A stretch of DNA of 64,000 nt, from assembly GCA_028820655.1 (NCBI GenBank), contig JAPPIK010000014.1, forward strand, positions 186,001 through 250,000, given 5' to 3'. The stretch comes from Candidatus Poribacteria bacterium (GTDB lineage: Bacteria > Poribacteria > WGA-4E > JAJDTR01). This document shows, one piece after another, positions 25,527-35,399 of this stretch. How positions within the stretch are numbered: the stretch's first letter is position 1; the number at the start of each line of letters is the position of its first letter. Below the pieces are notes generated by a model. It was given only the letters and a program-made list of their open reading frames with translations, did not search any database and was not told the origin of the DNA. The position numbers and the translations under genes were made by a program.

Positions 25527-26681
25527 ATGAAAATTACGCGCGTAGAACCGTTCTTGACGAATGCCGGTTTGCGCAACTATTTGTTCATCCGGCTTACCAC
25601 CGACTGCGGGTTGAGCGGGATTGGGGAAGCTTCCCTGGAGTGGCAGGAGAAGACGGTTCACACCCTGATTGACGAATGGGTGGCGGACCGCGTTTTAGGG
25701 ACAGATCCATTTGACATCGAATCTGTAATCGGCGGGATGATTCGCGACCAGTACCAAGGCGGATCGACCGTGATGACCGCCATCAGCGGCGTTGAGATTG
25801 CGTTCTGGGACATCATCGGCAAAGCGTGCGGTCAACCGGTCTACAAGCTGCTCGGCGGCCGCTGCCACGAACGCCTGGAGGCGTATGCCAACGGATGGTA
25901 CGGCGGATTCGCCACTCCTCGGGAATTTGCGGAAGCGGCAATAAACACGGTTAACCGAGGGTACAAAGCGCTGAAGTTCGATCCGTTTGGGACCGCGTGG
26001 AAGGAGATGAGCCGCGATGAAATGGATGAAACCGAATCCCTTGTTGCTGCCGTGCGAGACGCGGTGGGAGACGATATCGAATTGATGATAGAGGCACATG
26101 GGCGTTTGTCCGTCGGAAGTGCTATTGAGATAGGGAGACGCTTGGAAAAGTACCGTCCGGCGTGGTACGAAGAACCGGTGTCGCCGAATAGCCTGGATCT
26201 GCTGACCGAGGTCAAGCGTGCACTGCCGTTCCCGATTGCGGCGGGAGAGCGGCTGTACACGATGGAAGATTTCTATCGTTTCACGGTGATGCGTGCCGCA
26301 GACATTGTGCAGATGGACCCCGCACACTGCGGTGGATTGCTCGTCACAAAGAAGATTGCCGCGATGGCGCAAGCGCAAGACATCAAGGTTTCACCGCACT
26401 GCTCGATTGGTCCAGTGGCGCTGTGCGCCGCGCTGCATGTGGATTGGTCAACCCCAAATGTGATGATTCAGGAAAACTTCGGCGATTACGATGTCCCTTG
26501 GCGTCATGATTTGGTTTTCGGTTGGAATCCCGTCATGAACGGCGATTTTGCGTTGCCCGAGAAACCCGGTCTTGGCATCGAACTCAATACGGCGCTTTGT
26601 GCGGAACACCCGTATAAAAAGAACAGCTTTCCATCTTTATGGGACAAGCGGTGGCTCAAGGACTTTACGCAGAGTAGGTAG
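25527..26681 (+). CDS. Mandelate racemase/muconate lactonizing enzyme family (enolase superfamily) dehydratase
   Basis: A protein of 384 residues. The enolase-superfamily layout is clear: an N-terminal capping domain (M-K-I-T-R-V-E-P-F), then a barrel with K147/K150 (K-A-L-K-F-D), metal ligands E189 (I-E-A-H-G-R), E215/E216 (Y-E-E-P) and E241 (G-E-R), and a catalytic-position H291 (S-P-H-C-S). The E-A-H-G-R motif in place of the usual D-x-N is as in some sugar-acid dehydratases (galactonate dehydratase-like). The probable reaction is dehydration of an aldonic or uronic acid; the substrate is not assignable. It may be co-transcribed with the upstream DUF6785-like membrane protein. Confidence 0.85.
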   Translation: MKITRVEPFLTNAGLRNYLFIRLTTDCGLSGIGEASLEWQEKTVHTLIDEWVADRVLGTDPFDIESVIGGMIRDQYQGGSTVMTAISGVEIAFWDIIGKACGQPVYKLLGGRCHERLEAYANGWYGGFATPREFAEAAINTVNRGYKALKFDPFGTAWKEMSRDEMDETESLVAAVRDAVGDDIELMIEAHGRLSVGSAIEIGRRLEKYRPAWYEEPVSPNSLDLLTEVKRALPFPIAAGERLYTMEDFYRFTVMRAADIVQMDPAHCGGLLVTKKIAAMAQAQDIKVSPHCSIGPVALCAALHVDWSTPNVMIQENFGDYDVPWRHDLVFGWNPVMNGDFALPEKPGLGIELNTALCAEHPYKKNSFPSLWDKRWLKDFTQSR

Positions 26682-26724
26682 GTGAGCATCTACAGTAAAA
26701 CCAATTATTGTGTTTGCGCCGTAG

Positions 26725-26790
26725 TAGGTCGGTTCCCTAACCGGACCTATATTTATTCAGTCTCATAGGTGCGGTTGGAAACCGCACCTA
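26725..26790. repeat. Pair of TAGGT hairpins between convergent genes
   Basis: TAGGTCGGTT...AACCGGACCTA (26725-26749, one bulge) is followed by TAGGTGCGGTT/AACCGCACCTA (26766-26790, perfect 11-bp stem). They lie between converging genes and could end transcription in both directions, but no T-run is present. Confidence 0.6.
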
Positions 26791-26865
26791 CCGGGCATGT
26801 GTACGAACATGTGTAAAGATGCATGAACATTACTTTAACAAATGCGATTTCGCGCCTCGTCAGTT

Positions 26866-27597
26866 TCAGCCGAGTGCGGTCTTGATCGCCTCAACGCACT
26901 TTTTGCAGTTGGGAACAGGATTCTCGACATCGCCTTCGTACTCAATGGTCAGGAATTGATCATAACCGGTATCCCTCAATAACTGAATGAGCGCGCCCAG
27001 ACGCAGATTCCCCTCTCCAATGACGGTATCTTCAGGGCGGCCATCGCGTGCAAAGATAAAGTCTTTCAGGTGAACACCGTGAAGTCTATCCCTATATTTC
27101 TCCGCCATTTCTACCGGATCATACCCGCTGTCAAGCATCCAGGCTGTGTCAAGGCACAATCCGATGCTCTCCGATGTGTGTGAGAAAACTCGATCTAGCG
27201 CATCCGGCGACCCGAGGTTGTGTTTTCGTCCATGATTGTGAATGGCAACCTTAATTCCGAATTCTTCGCACAGCGGCTCTACGCCACGAGCTGTTTCTAC
27301 CTCTTCGCCTTTTGGAAAACTAACAACCAAGCTATCAAGTCCTATCGCTTTGGCGAATTCAAACCAAGCGCGATTGTTTGCTTGGTTGGCGTCAAGTCCG
27401 TTCACCCCGTGGCCGCTAACTTCAATCCCGTTGGTACGATACATATTTATTGTCGACATATATTCGGAGTCCCGCAACGGATCTGCATATATGCTTCCCA
27501 ACTCAATATAGTCGAGTCCACATGCTTTTGTGGCTTGGATTATCTCTTGGGGCTCGCTCCATGTGCGAAAACACCAACTCTGTATACTTATTCTCAT
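26866..27597 (-). CDS. Sugar phosphate isomerase/epimerase (xylose-isomerase-like TIM barrel)
   Basis: A protein of 243 residues of the AP-endonuclease-2/xylose-isomerase-like fold. Visible are M-R-I-S-I-Q-S-W-C-F at the start, I-H-N-H-G at 119-123, L-C-L-D150-T, H176-L-K-D179 and I-E219-Y-E, the usual set of metal and catalytic positions around the barrel. Family members isomerise or epimerise sugars and inositols, or act as keto-sugar lyases. Upstream on the minus strand is AAGGAA. It converges on the enolase-superfamily gene and probably belongs to the same sugar catabolism theme. Confidence 0.82.
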   Translation of the reverse strand: MRISIQSWCFRTWSEPQEIIQATKACGLDYIELGSIYADPLRDSEYMSTINMYRTNGIEVSGHGVNGLDANQANNRAWFEFAKAIGLDSLVVSFPKGEEVETARGVEPLCEEFGIKVAIHNHGRKHNLGSPDALDRVFSHTSESIGLCLDTAWMLDSGYDPVEMAEKYRDRLHGVHLKDFIFARDGRPEDTVIGEGNLRLGALIQLLRDTGYDQFLTIEYEGDVENPVPNCKKCVEAIKTALG

Positions 27598-27895
27598 TTT
27601 GAATTCCTTCGCTTCCTGCAGCAGTTTATCGCCACGATTCCATGGCTATCACGGTACATAATTCCCCTACAAGGAGAGTTCCTAAATTCTACACCCTTCC
27701 GCCAAGTCGGTCAATGGGATTAAAGCATAGAATCGGAGGCAGTCACATCTTCATCTCGGGTTGATGTGCACACTCTGCCTCGTTTTAGAGGGTCCATGTA
27801 GGAATAAAATTTTAGCGGACATGAAACCGACAAACGGTTCACTCTCCAGTCTCCCGAGTCTATTGCCAACATCAGTTTCGTATCACTGATTTCTA
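27598..27895. other. Intergenic region between divergent genes
   Basis: No gene is supported. The region separates the minus-strand isomerase from the plus-strand epoxide hydrolase and must hold both promoters; only the plus-strand one (27896-27924) can be pointed to. Confidence 0.4.
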
Positions 27896-27924
27896 TTGCA
27901 GTAATCGTAAGGCATTGCTATAAT
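27896..27924 (+). promoter_or_regulatory. Sigma70-type promoter candidate for the epoxide hydrolase
   Basis: A perfect -10 TATAAT (27919-27924) lies 17 bases after a weak -35 TTGCAG (27896-27901). The start codon is only 12 bases after the -10, so the transcript would be nearly leaderless, consistent with the lack of a ribosome binding site. Confidence 0.5.
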
Positions 27925-27935
27925 TGCGCTCTCTC

Positions 27936-29153
27936 ATGTCAACGGATATTCACCCCTACTCATTAGACGTTCCGCAAGACGTTCTGGACGATCTATGGAC
28001 ACGACTGGAACGCACGCGTTTGCCGGGTACGGTGCCCGGAACCGGATGGAGTAGAGGTGTGGACTTCGACTACATGAAAGATCTGATTGACTACTGGATT
28101 CACGAATACGACTGGCGCGAACAAGAGGCAAGACTCAATCGACATCGGCACTTTAAAGCAGAGGTTGACGGGCTCGGAATCCATTTTATTCATGAAAAAG
28201 GCAAGGGGTCAAATCCCATGCCATTGTTTCTGATGCACGGCTACCCTTGGTCGTTCATATTGTTGTTGCGAATCCTCCCGATGCTTACCGATCCCGCCTT
28301 ATACGGGGGCGATCCGGAAGACTCTTTCTCCGTAGTTATCCCGTCCATTCTCGGTTTTGGATTTTCGGATTATCCCAATGAGGGTGGATTTGGGTTCCAG
28401 CACCACCCGAAGATATACGATAAACTGATGACGCAAGGGTTGGGGTATGAGCGCTACGGGATCGAGGGCGGCGATTGGGGTGGTTTCATTACGGCACCAT
28501 TTGGCTATCTCCACCCGGAGAACTTGATCGGAATTCACTTGAATTGTCTTTTTCCAAGGCTGGGGGATGAGCGGGAACCGGAAGACAAAGATCCGGATAT
28601 CTTGCGCGGCCTTGGCTTGAGGTGGGCTCCCGTCAAACCGAAAGATCCGGATATGCTGCGTTATTGGAAGAACGTCGAGCGGTACTGGATCGATGAGGGA
28701 GCCTACTGTCACCAACAGATGACGCGCCCTCAGACGCTTGCAATCGGTATGACTGATTCACCGGTGGGGCTTGCCGCGTGGATTATCGAGAAATGGCGTG
28801 CGTGGTGCGGTTGGGGGGACGATTTCGAGAAACTCTTCCCCCGCGACATGCTCATCACCAATGTAATGCTCTACTGGGTGACCAACTCGTTCTGGTCGGC
28901 GATACGGCTGTATAGCGAGTCATACTATCACCCGTGGGAGCTTCCTCCGGGGGAGCGGATAGAGGTGCCGACCGCGGTTGCCGCTTATCCGCACGAATTG
29001 GCGCCGATTGTTCGAAAGCGCGCGGAACGATACTATAACGTGGTGCATTATAACGATTATCCGGAAGGCGGACACTTTGCGATTCACGAGCGTCCGGAAG
29101 AGATGGCGGCGGATTTGCGGGAGTTTTTCAGGCCACTGCGCACGAACAACTGA
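27936..29153 (+). CDS. Epoxide hydrolase (EHN domain plus alpha/beta hydrolase)
   Basis: A protein of 405 residues. Residues about 5-110 form the epoxide-hydrolase N-terminal domain (Y-S-L-D-V-P-Q-D-V-L-D-D-L-W-x-R-L-x-x-T-R-L-P). The hydrolase core has the oxyanion-hole motif H-G-Y-P-W-S-F at 101-107, nucleophile D180 in G-G-D-W-G-G, and base H380 in G-G-H-F-A. This matches the microsomal/juvenile-hormone-type group, which opens epoxides to diols; some relatives act on other esters or halides. The ATG at 27936 was preferred to a TTG at 27924 that overlaps the -10 box. Confidence 0.87.
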   Translation: MSTDIHPYSLDVPQDVLDDLWTRLERTRLPGTVPGTGWSRGVDFDYMKDLIDYWIHEYDWREQEARLNRHRHFKAEVDGLGIHFIHEKGKGSNPMPLFLMHGYPWSFILLLRILPMLTDPALYGGDPEDSFSVVIPSILGFGFSDYPNEGGFGFQHHPKIYDKLMTQGLGYERYGIEGGDWGGFITAPFGYLHPENLIGIHLNCLFPRLGDEREPEDKDPDILRGLGLRWAPVKPKDPDMLRYWKNVERYWIDEGAYCHQQMTRPQTLAIGMTDSPVGLAAWIIEKWRAWCGWGDDFEKLFPRDMLITNVMLYWVTNSFWSAIRLYSESYYHPWELPPGERIEVPTAVAAYPHELAPIVRKRAERYYNVVHYNDYPEGGHFAIHERPEEMAADLREFFRPLRTNN

Positions 29154-29218
29154 ACGGCGTGGCTATTGCAAATTGTTCTAAACGGTTTCCTCCTCGTTGC
29201 CTTGGTAAAGGCGGGTTC

Positions 29219-30607
29219 ATGAAGTGTCTTGGTATTGATATTGGTACTTCAAGCATCAAAGGGGCGGCGTTGAATCTTGAAGACTGCACCGTGAGCGAAG
29301 TTATAAAGGAGGATTTTCCGGCGCCAATAACGGGGCTACCTACAGGGCACATCGAAGTGGACCCATCGCAGATCCAAACGGCGGTCGAATGCCTCCTAAC
29401 CAAATTGCTGGCGATCGCTCCGGATGTCTCAAGCGTCCACTGGACGGGGCAGATGGGCGGCGTCATCTTGGCGGACGAGGCGGGCAATGCACTGACAAAT
29501 TATGTTTCGTGGCGAGACCAACGAACGCTTGAACGATATCCCGCCAGAGATGCCAGCTTCTTTCAAATACTTGAGCGGCGATTGACTAAATCGCGAATGG
29601 AAGAACTCGGCAACGACTGCAAACCCGGATCGGCGCTTAGCTTACTGTTTTGGTTGGCGGTACAGGCTGAACTACACGAGTCCGCAATTCCGTTGGCTCT
29701 CCCCGATTATGTTTGCATGAGGCTCTGTGATGCGGAACCCGTAACCGAATACACCAGTGCCCTCGGCACACTGAACGTGGAAAAAAACCTTTGGCATCGG
29801 GAAGCGTTCGAGGAGTTGGGCGTCGACAAATTGCGCTGGCCACAGTTGATAGATCCGTATCAGGCGGTAGGTGCGTTAATGGCGCATGGCAACGTGATAC
29901 CTTCTTATCCGTCTGTCGGAGACCATCAATGTGCCTTGGCCGGAATGCGATTGCAGAAAAACGAGTTATCCATCAACGTGTCGACCGGTTCGCAGATCGG
30001 CGTATTAGCTAAGGATTATCAACCGGGTGATTACCAAGTTCGCCCCTATTTTGATAGACAGTACCTCAAAGCGCTGACCCATCTACCCGCCGGCCGGTCG
30101 CTAAATGTGCTGGTCGACCTATTGTGCGAGATTCCGCATGGACAAGGAATCGAGGTCGACGATCCCTGGCTTTACATTACAAAGGCCGCGTCAGACGCAA
30201 AAACGGACCTTGATGTTGATCTTGCTTTCTTTGAAGGACCTATGGGCAGTCGAGGGGAAATCCGCAATATCAAGGTTGAGAACCTGAATGTCGGCACTCT
30301 GTTTCGCGCCGCTTTCGACAACATGGCGGACAACTACGAGGGATGCGCCTCCCGACTCGTGCCGAAAGGGGATTGGAATGGCATAGTGCTCTCTGGCGGA
30401 TTAATTAGTAATTGCGACATATTGCGCAGACTGATAGAAGAGCGGTTTGACTGTCCCGTTCGCCTGTCCGGGGCACCCGAAGAGACGATGGAGGGTTTGC
30501 TAGTATTGGCGCAAGTTGCTCACGGACGGTTCAGCAGCGTGGCAGAAGCGAGTGCGGAAGTGGAATGCCGGCAACAAGCGCACTGCGCTGAAAATAAAAC
30601 GGCTTAG
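29219..30607 (+). CDS. FGGY-family carbohydrate kinase (sedoheptulokinase-like)
   Basis: A protein of 462 residues with the actin-like ATPase fold: phosphate-1 motif L-G-I-D-I-G-T-S-S-I-K at the start, W-T-G-Q-M-G-G-V and V-S-W-R-D-Q-R for sugar binding, G-D-H-Q-C-A-L-A-G (the G-D-x-Q-x-A segment typical of FGGY kinases), then S-G-G-L-I-S-N in the adenine-binding part. Within the family the short form with G-D-H-Q-C resembles sedoheptulokinase-type members, but ketose substrate is uncertain. The ATG at 29219 was chosen over an upstream open extension. It is followed by a GH36 gene and a CRTAC1-like gene in the same direction. Confidence 0.8.
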   Translation: MKCLGIDIGTSSIKGAALNLEDCTVSEVIKEDFPAPITGLPTGHIEVDPSQIQTAVECLLTKLLAIAPDVSSVHWTGQMGGVILADEAGNALTNYVSWRDQRTLERYPARDASFFQILERRLTKSRMEELGNDCKPGSALSLLFWLAVQAELHESAIPLALPDYVCMRLCDAEPVTEYTSALGTLNVEKNLWHREAFEELGVDKLRWPQLIDPYQAVGALMAHGNVIPSYPSVGDHQCALAGMRLQKNELSINVSTGSQIGVLAKDYQPGDYQVRPYFDRQYLKALTHLPAGRSLNVLVDLLCEIPHGQGIEVDDPWLYITKAASDAKTDLDVDLAFFEGPMGSRGEIRNIKVENLNVGTLFRAAFDNMADNYEGCASRLVPKGDWNGIVLSGGLISNCDILRRLIEERFDCPVRLSGAPEETMEGLLVLAQVAHGRFSSVAEASAEVECRQQAHCAENKTA

Positions 30608-30704
30608 ATGGACTGTATGATAAACAGTACCTGCTATATCGTAAGGAAGTGTAAATCCTAGTGAAGTGAATGTAGAGAAGATTTATCTCTAAAGGAGACA
30701 ATAG

Positions 30705-32882
30705 ATGGGACAGGATATGTCTAACGACCACAACTGGTCGGATGTGTTTTTTGCCGAGGAACCTCACCCGACACTCAGTTACCGCTCAGAGATGGCAGTT
30801 TATGAGGAATCCCTTATCAAAGGAAACTTCGTGTCCAGAGCATGGAACGGATCGGGTTATGTCAATGCTTGGGAGGATGTGCGGCTAGACCCGGCTCAGC
30901 ATTCCGCACCCCAGTCGTTCTGGCTTGAAGTTGACGGCCAACTCCTTGCATCTCATTGGGAATGGGTTGATTTTCAGAAGAGCGAGGAAACCCGGCACGG
31001 ATCTCACGGCGAATGCACGTGTCTGCACGCTGTCGTGACGCTGAGACACACGATTCGCCCGGTGACGGTGAAAGTCCACATGCTGCTGGATTCGACGCCG
31101 GTTATGACTCGATGGCTTGAGATAACCAACACGGGAGATCAACACGCTGCACTCTCGGCAGTGTATCCGTGGAGCGGCGTCTTAAAATTCTCGGGTCAAT
31201 GGGGCAGTCACGGCGTACCGGTCGCGACAAAGATGTCAGAACTTTATTCTATCGGATACATGGCCAATTCCGCTTGGGGCGATGAGGGGAATTTCAAATG
31301 GCACTCGATTCCGACAGCCGGATACCGTGTGGATGGTCGGTATCGCCGAGACCGGTATCGCCATCCGATGTTTGTGCTGCGAAACAACGCCACCGGCGAA
31401 CATTTCATCTGTCAACTGGCGTGGTCGGGCGGTTATTCGTTCGAGTTCGATCTCGATGCACCTGTTGGCGATGCGGGAGCCTACAGCCTCTTTTTCCGCG
31501 CGGGACCGGACGCACCGCCGCCGCATCGTGTCATTGAACCGGGAGAGACGGTCACGTCGCCCGAAGTGCACCTCGGTATGGTGATCGGCGACTTGGACGC
31601 GAGTATTCAAGCGATGCACGATCACCTTCGCCGCAGCGTCTTCATGCCGCAACCCAGAGGACGCGGCGGTTGGATCGAGTCCGGAATCGGTCCCGAGCTT
31701 GAAATCACTACCGATTATGTTTTTCATCAGATTGAGAACGCGGCGGCTTGGGGAAGCGAGGTTTTCTTTATCGACGCGAGTTGGTATGCCCCGCCGCATG
31801 GAAATTGGGCAACCACTGTCGGCGATTGGCAGGTGGACCGGCAGCGTTTCCCCGACGGAATCGGACCGTTTCGTGACCGGTGCCATGAGCACGGGATGCT
31901 CTTTGGTCTTTGGATGGATGCCGAGCGCATCGGAGACGAGAGTCAAGTAGCGCAGGAACACCCGGAGTGGTTGGCAACCGCCTACGATGGCGAACGGAGA
32001 CTTGGCCGCATGTTGGATTTGTCCAATCCGGACGCTGCGAAATGGATGGAGGAGCAGATTACGCGTGTTGTTTCTGAAAACGAGTTAGAGTTCTTCCGGT
32101 TGGATTACAACGTTGGCGGGATTCGACAGGGCGGACAAACCGTACATAACGGTTATGTGGAGAGCCTCTACTGGCGCTACTACGAGGCGCTCTATGCGAT
32201 GTATGATCGTCTGCGCACGCGATTCCCGGACCTAATATTGGAAAGTTGCGCCGGCGGAGGCGGCCGTACGGATATCGGCATGGTGCGGCGCTTTAGCCAC
32301 TCTTGGGTTACGGATTGGCAGATTGCTCCGCGGTCGTTTTCCATCACCAACGGGATGACGATGGCATTGCCGCCGGAACACGTAGACCGTCTCGTAGCCG
32401 GCCAGAACGGGCACATTGTCGCTGAACTCGATTTCCAGTGGCGGTTGCTGCTCTTTGTCAGACCTACGCTGGCGTTCTTTCATCCGCTCGGCGCGAGTTG
32501 GAATCCCAGTCAACTTGAACGCATTCGGCATTTCATAAACCTGTACAAACACTTCGTTCGACCATTCATGAACACCGGACGTATTTATCATCACACACCT
32601 GCCTTTGAAGGTACCGAACCCACCGGATGGGGTGTGCTGGAGCTTGCATCGAGGGATCGCCGGCGTGCCGTCGCCGGAATCTTTCAACTATCGGCGCCGC
32701 AAGAAAGTGAATACTGTCTCCGTTTCCGCGGCTTGGATGTGTCCAAACGCTATCTTGTGACGTGGGACAATAGCGGTCAGACCTGCGAGGTGGACGGTTT
32801 TACACTCATGAAACACGGGTTAACAATTCGGCTCGAAGGAGCGTTAACCTCAGAGCTATTGCGATGCAATGCAACCGAATGA
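30705..32882 (+). CDS. Glycoside hydrolase family 36 (alpha-galactosidase-like), second copy
   Basis: A protein of 725 residues with AAAGGAG before the ATG. A supersandwich N-terminal domain precedes a TIM barrel with I-D-A-S-W-Y, then the nucleophile D467 in F-F-R-L-D-Y-N, C-A-G-G-G-G-R-T-D and the likely acid/base D537 in W-V-T-D-W. This is closer to the standard GH36 motif than the copy at 17868, so the two probably have different substrates. No signal peptide is seen. It may be co-transcribed with the kinase upstream (about 97 bases) and the CRTAC1-like gene downstream (19 bases). Confidence 0.88.
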   Translation: MGQDMSNDHNWSDVFFAEEPHPTLSYRSEMAVYEESLIKGNFVSRAWNGSGYVNAWEDVRLDPAQHSAPQSFWLEVDGQLLASHWEWVDFQKSEETRHGSHGECTCLHAVVTLRHTIRPVTVKVHMLLDSTPVMTRWLEITNTGDQHAALSAVYPWSGVLKFSGQWGSHGVPVATKMSELYSIGYMANSAWGDEGNFKWHSIPTAGYRVDGRYRRDRYRHPMFVLRNNATGEHFICQLAWSGGYSFEFDLDAPVGDAGAYSLFFRAGPDAPPPHRVIEPGETVTSPEVHLGMVIGDLDASIQAMHDHLRRSVFMPQPRGRGGWIESGIGPELEITTDYVFHQIENAAAWGSEVFFIDASWYAPPHGNWATTVGDWQVDRQRFPDGIGPFRDRCHEHGMLFGLWMDAERIGDESQVAQEHPEWLATAYDGERRLGRMLDLSNPDAAKWMEEQITRVVSENELEFFRLDYNVGGIRQGGQTVHNGYVESLYWRYYEALYAMYDRLRTRFPDLILESCAGGGGRTDIGMVRRFSHSWVTDWQIAPRSFSITNGMTMALPPEHVDRLVAGQNGHIVAELDFQWRLLLFVRPTLAFFHPLGASWNPSQLERIRHFINLYKHFVRPFMNTGRIYHHTPAFEGTEPTGWGVLELASRDRRRAVAGIFQLSAPQESEYCLRFRGLDVSKRYLVTWDNSGQTCEVDGFTLMKHGLTIRLEGALTSELLRCNATE

Positions 32883-32901
32883 ACGACAAGGAGACTTTCC
32901 A

Positions 32902-34815
32902 ATGATTGCAAGGAAGCTTCACTTTGGCTTAACGCGTATCGTTTACCTGTGTTCCGCTATTGCACTAACTCTGCTGGTGTTCTCCGTCGCCGGGGCGGAG
33001 CCAAAGCAGGTTCCCGTCCCGGAGGAGGCGCACAACCCGCCGTGGTTGGAGAGCCGTAAGCAAGCGCAGTTGGAGACGGTGGATCAGTTCAAGGTATTCC
33101 ATGATTTCCAGTTTACAGACCGCGTCATGGATAGCGGCATTCAGTTCGTTCACCAAATAGTAGATGATGCCGGGAAGGATTACAAACTGGTACATTATGA
33201 TCACGGCAATGGGATAGTGATCGCTGACGTTGACATGGACGATCGGTATGACATCTACTTTATCAGTCAACTGAGCGGGAACGAACTGTGGAGGAACCTT
33301 GGAGACGGAAGGTTTGAAAACATAACCAAATCCGCAGGTGTGGCGGTAGAGGACAGAATCAGCGTTACCGCCTCCTTTGCGGATACCGACAATGACGGCG
33401 ACGCGGATCTGTTTGTCACCACCGTCGGCATGGGAAACCTCCTATTTGAAAACGATGGAACCGGCGTGTTTAAGGATGTCACGGAGACAGCGGGCTTGGG
33501 TTATGTCGGGCATTCATCCAGCGGAATTTTCTTCGATTACAACCTTGACGGACTGCTGGACCTTTTTCTGACCAATGTGGGCGTCTACACCATACCGCTC
33601 AAGGGGCGGGGCGGTTATTGGGTCGGGCTTAGGGATGCCTTCACCGGTCACCTGTGGCCCGATCGCACCGAAAACAGCATTCTTTACAAAAACATGGGGA
33701 ACAACCGCTTTGCCGATGTCACGGAAGAGACGGGATTGATTGACGGAAGTTGGAGCGGAGACGCCTCCCCGATCGATGTCAACGGCGACAATTACCCGGA
33801 CCTGTATGTGTTGAATATGCAAGGACATGATGAATATTACGAGAACGTAAAGGGCGAGTCCTTTGTAAAGAAAAGCCGCGAAGTTTTCCCGAAAACGCCG
33901 TGGGGCGCTATGGGCATCAAGGTGTTCGACTATAACAATGACGGCATGATGGATATCATAATTTCGGACATGCACTCCGACATGTCCGAAGACATCGGTC
34001 CAGAGCGCGAGAAGTTGAAATCCCGAATGCAGTGGCCAGAGTCTTCATTGCGTTCCGGGGGCAACAGTATCTTCGGAAATGCGTTCTTCAAGAACGAGGG
34101 CGGCGGGAATTATGTCGAGGTCTCTGACGAAATAGGCACCGAGAATTATTGGCCCTGGGGGTTAAGTGTCGGCGATTTCAATGCGGACGGATACGACGAT
34201 GTGTTCCTTACCTCGAGTATGAACTATCCGTTTCGATACGGCGTAAACTCGCTGCTACTGAATAATCGCGGCGAAGTGTTTCTAGACAGTGAATTTATCG
34301 TGGGAGTTGAACCTCGTCGAGATGGACGAACCGCAAAGCCGTGGTTTGAACTTGATTGTTCGGGCGAAGATAGTGGACACAAGGATTGCAAGGGGCAAAC
34401 CGGGCGGATTACCGTCCTCGGAGCGTTGGGCACGCGATCGTCTATCATCTTCGATCTGGACGACGACGGCGATCTCGACATCGTCACGAACGAGTTTAAC
34501 TCGGAACCGTTGGTTCTCATCAGCAACCTTTCCGATAAGAGAGCGATCAACTTTCTGAAGGTGAAACTGATTGGCACCAAATCAAACAGAGACGGTCTGG
34601 GCGCCACGGTTACCGTAACGGCAGGTTCGAATACCTACGTCAAAGTCCACGACGGGCAGTCGGGTTACCTTTCACAAAGTTTATATCCGCTATACTTTGG
34701 TTTGGACGATGCCGACATAGTGAATCGAATTGACGTTCTGTGGCCGTCGGGGAAAAAGCAGGTGGTAGCGGGGCCTCTTGATACCAATAAGTTGATTGAC
34801 ATCGAAGAGGAATAA
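32902..34815 (+). CDS. Secreted CRTAC1/ASPIC-UnbV protein with FG-GAP (VCBS) repeats
   Basis: A protein of 637 residues. The signal peptide spans about residues 1-32 (ending A-G-A-E). Several FG-GAP/VCBS repeats follow, with calcium-binding D-x-D-x-D-G-D loops (D-T-D-N-D-G-D-A-D, D-Y-N-N-D-G-M, D-F-N-A-D-G-Y, D-L-D-D-D-G-D-L-D). The C-terminus is an ASPIC/UnbV domain (G-L-G-A-T-V-T-V, G-Y-L-S-Q-S, V-L-W-P-S-G-K). Such proteins are extracellular integrin-like propellers of unknown role. It is secreted but lacks the W-G-x-I-K tag, a useful contrast to the tagged propellers. The ATG at 32902 has AAGGAG upstream. Confidence 0.88.
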   Translation: MIARKLHFGLTRIVYLCSAIALTLLVFSVAGAEPKQVPVPEEAHNPPWLESRKQAQLETVDQFKVFHDFQFTDRVMDSGIQFVHQIVDDAGKDYKLVHYDHGNGIVIADVDMDDRYDIYFISQLSGNELWRNLGDGRFENITKSAGVAVEDRISVTASFADTDNDGDADLFVTTVGMGNLLFENDGTGVFKDVTETAGLGYVGHSSSGIFFDYNLDGLLDLFLTNVGVYTIPLKGRGGYWVGLRDAFTGHLWPDRTENSILYKNMGNNRFADVTEETGLIDGSWSGDASPIDVNGDNYPDLYVLNMQGHDEYYENVKGESFVKKSREVFPKTPWGAMGIKVFDYNNDGMMDIIISDMHSDMSEDIGPEREKLKSRMQWPESSLRSGGNSIFGNAFFKNEGGGNYVEVSDEIGTENYWPWGLSVGDFNADGYDDVFLTSSMNYPFRYGVNSLLLNNRGEVFLDSEFIVGVEPRRDGRTAKPWFELDCSGEDSGHKDCKGQTGRITVLGALGTRSSIIFDLDDDGDLDIVTNEFNSEPLVLISNLSDKRAINFLKVKLIGTKSNRDGLGATVTVTAGSNTYVKVHDGQSGYLSQSLYPLYFGLDDADIVNRIDVLWPSGKKQVVAGPLDTNKLIDIEEE

Positions 34816-35370
34816 CAACGTCGGTTTCATTCTTGGTTTTCTCAACTCCGATTTCAAATTTCGCGCGTTTCCACGAACAGTTTGATTTGTTTCCTATCGC
34901 AGCCTAGGTGAGATAATAATACGACCCAACAGATTGCGTGATAGAGATCCGAATGCCAATAGAGACGCGCGATATGAGGCATTACGCCTTTGCAGATTGC
35001 TATTTCGTTATGCGGCCGCAAGCCATCTACCGACAGGCAAAGTGAATGAAAATCAATCGGTATAGAGATGCCTGGCGAATGCGATTGAAATCGCAAGGCG
35101 GTAGCGTTCCCATAGCCAATCCTGATAATTAATCCCGTGCCGTAGAGTTCCAAATAGCACACGCGGTTGCGATCCTGGATAGATTGAAGTTCTGAAGAGA
35201 TCACTGCTTGTTTCCTACCGGCGAATATGTGAGTTCGACTGCCCACATCCTAGATCACATTCATAGTCAACGCTTTGCGCTGAAGAGCCAGATTACACTC
35301 GAACAGAATTGTCATCGCCGACTACTGTTCCGGAAAGGAAGTTTTTTTTCATAAGTCGGCAAAAAAATTG
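34816..35370. other. Intergenic region ahead of the LamG array
   Basis: No gene is supported. Fragments of the dispersed repeat (GATAGAGATCC at about 34941; ATAGAGATGCC at about 35061) are present. A 130-codon minus-strand frame (34854-35246) reads through these fragments and is not convincing. Confidence 0.45.
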
Positions 35371-35399
35371 TTGACACATGGTGCAAATTTCCTTATAAT
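35371..35399 (+). promoter_or_regulatory. Consensus sigma70 promoter upstream of the LamG array
   Basis: TTGACA (35371-35376), a 17-base spacer and TATAAT (35394-35399) match the consensus in all 12 positions. The A-rich stretch just upstream (35361-35367) could act as an UP element. The first LamG start is at 35654, so the leader would be about 250 bases long. It contains CCCGG-rich imperfect repeats (35518-35556) and no frame of note. Confidence 0.75.

Noticed and set aside
34854-35246. A 130-codon minus-strand open frame
   Set aside because: It reads through dispersed-repeat fragments, has no ribosome site and no recognisable similarity.
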